From NCBI RefSeq assembly GCF_003730295.1, contig NZ_QTSZ01000041.1, forward strand, positions 124,001 through 188,000: DNA of 64,000 bases, in the 5' to 3' direction. Under the pieces are notes generated by a model. That model made no database searches. It saw only the letters and a program-made list of their open reading frames with translations, and was not told where the DNA came from. Shown piece after piece: positions 63,623 through 64,000 of this stretch. Source of the stretch: Ornithinibacillus gellani. Lineage in GTDB: Bacteria > Bacillota > Bacilli > Bacillales > Amphibacillaceae. The position numbers and the translations under genes were made by a program. The stretch's first letter is position 1; each line of letters begins with the position of its first letter.

Positions 63623-64000
63623 ATGAGAGCACCGATTGCGAAGCGTATTCCGCATCCTCATCGATTGCATGGCGATGTGCGTGAGGATGATTATTATTGG
63701 CTGAAGGATCGTTCGAATCCAGAGGTAATTCAATATTTGGAGGATGAAAATAAGTATTATGACCAGGTGATGGAGCCGCTGGCGGCGCTGACGGAAGATA
63801 TATTCCAGGGTATGGTGGATCGTGTGCCTGATTCAGAGGTAAACGTTCCGATTAAGCGCGGGCCGTACTTCTACTACGCTCGGTTGGACAAGAGCAAGCA
63901 GTATCCAATTTACGCGCGGAAGCAGGCGGATACCAGGGGGCAGCTGGTCGATGCACAGGAAGAAGTTGTGCTTGATTTGAATCAAATGGTGGACGCGGAT
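63623..64000 (+). CDS. Prolyl oligopeptidase-family S9A peptidase (PtrB-like), 3' end outside window
   Basis: N-terminal 126 residues of an oligopeptidase B-like serine peptidase. The start MRAPIAKRIPHPHRLHGDVR, then EDDYYWLKDRSNPEVIQYLE, DENKYYDQVM and RGPYFYYARLDKSKQYPIYA are typical of the propeller entry of the S9A family. AGAGGAGAG at 63608-63616 sets ATG 63623. The catalytic domain lies beyond the window, so activity cannot be checked. Confidence 0.9.
   Translation, partial: MRAPIAKRIPHPHRLHGDVREDDYYWLKDRSNPEVIQYLEDENKYYDQVMEPLAALTEDIFQGMVDRVPDSEVNVPIKRGPYFYYARLDKSKQYPIYARKQADTRGQLVDAQEEVVLDLNQMVDAD

Overview
The window reads as a low-GC Firmicutes chromosome, most likely a halotolerant member of the Bacillaceae close to Oceanobacillus, Virgibacillus or Lentibacillus. 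The genus is inferred from protein similarity to Bacillus families, strong AGGAGG ribosome sites, the SipW/TasA pair, an orphan betaine-binding lipoprotein and the gene style. No tRNA, rRNA, CRISPR array or prophage was seen. One complete IS110-family insertion sequence and one MITE-like element are present.

Layout. 0-2.4 kb: a partial GNAT acetyltransferase, the DNA glycosylase mpg, three 154-bp tandem repeats and two small paralogous unknown genes. 2.4-3.6 kb: a 57-unit, 21-bp tandem array. 3.8-15.2 kb: housekeeping and stress genes, mostly on the minus strand (a KatE-like catalase with an altered active site, an HExxH peptidase, class I FBP aldolase, FMN reductase, dicarboxylate symporter, mqo, a beta-propeller lipoprotein, DUF4317, a pentapeptide-repeat protein). 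15.8-28.6 kb: an extracellular protease and matrix locus with two 1,400-residue S8 proteases ending in dockerins, a SipW-type signal peptidase, a TasA/camelysin-like protein, a free-standing I9 propeptide domain, and a divergent XRE-TPR (RRNPP-like) regulator. 28.7-37.5 kb: TsuA/TsuB sulfur uptake, PadR/DUF4188, FetAB-type ABC exporter, an ArsR-like regulator with two small membrane proteins, and an orphan glycine-betaine-binding protein. 37.5-39.4 kb: MITE-like repeat and IS110 element. 40.4-47.4 kb: MarR with a heterodimeric multidrug ABC pair, then a two-component system. 47.7-56.4 kb: a 33-residue membrane peptide gene, a PLD-helicase-DUF3427 protein, assorted single genes and ahpCF. 56.5-63.2 kb: a mannose-family PTS operon with a SIS-domain sugar enzyme, a PRD regulator and a YitT protein. 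The window closes inside an S9 oligopeptidase.

Genes acting together: the two proteases share a conserved block of about 47 bp at nearly the same distance upstream of their start codons, and the XRE-TPR gene lies divergently beside one of them, so a small regulon for secreted protease and matrix is plausible. AhpC/AhpF form a peroxide-detoxifying pair behind a PerR-like box. The SIS protein and EIIA-B-C-D look like an uptake and processing route for an amino-sugar or glycated amine.

The most unusual content is non-coding. Four arrays with an exact 21-bp period (57, 7, 14 and 4 units, core GCGACTT or GCGAGTT) sit beside short hairpins of the form GGAATCGG-loop-CCGATTCC or GAAATCGGC-loop-GCCGATTTC. 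Three other repeat families all keep an exact 51-bp period. These look like a dispersed repeat system that gene annotation alone would miss.
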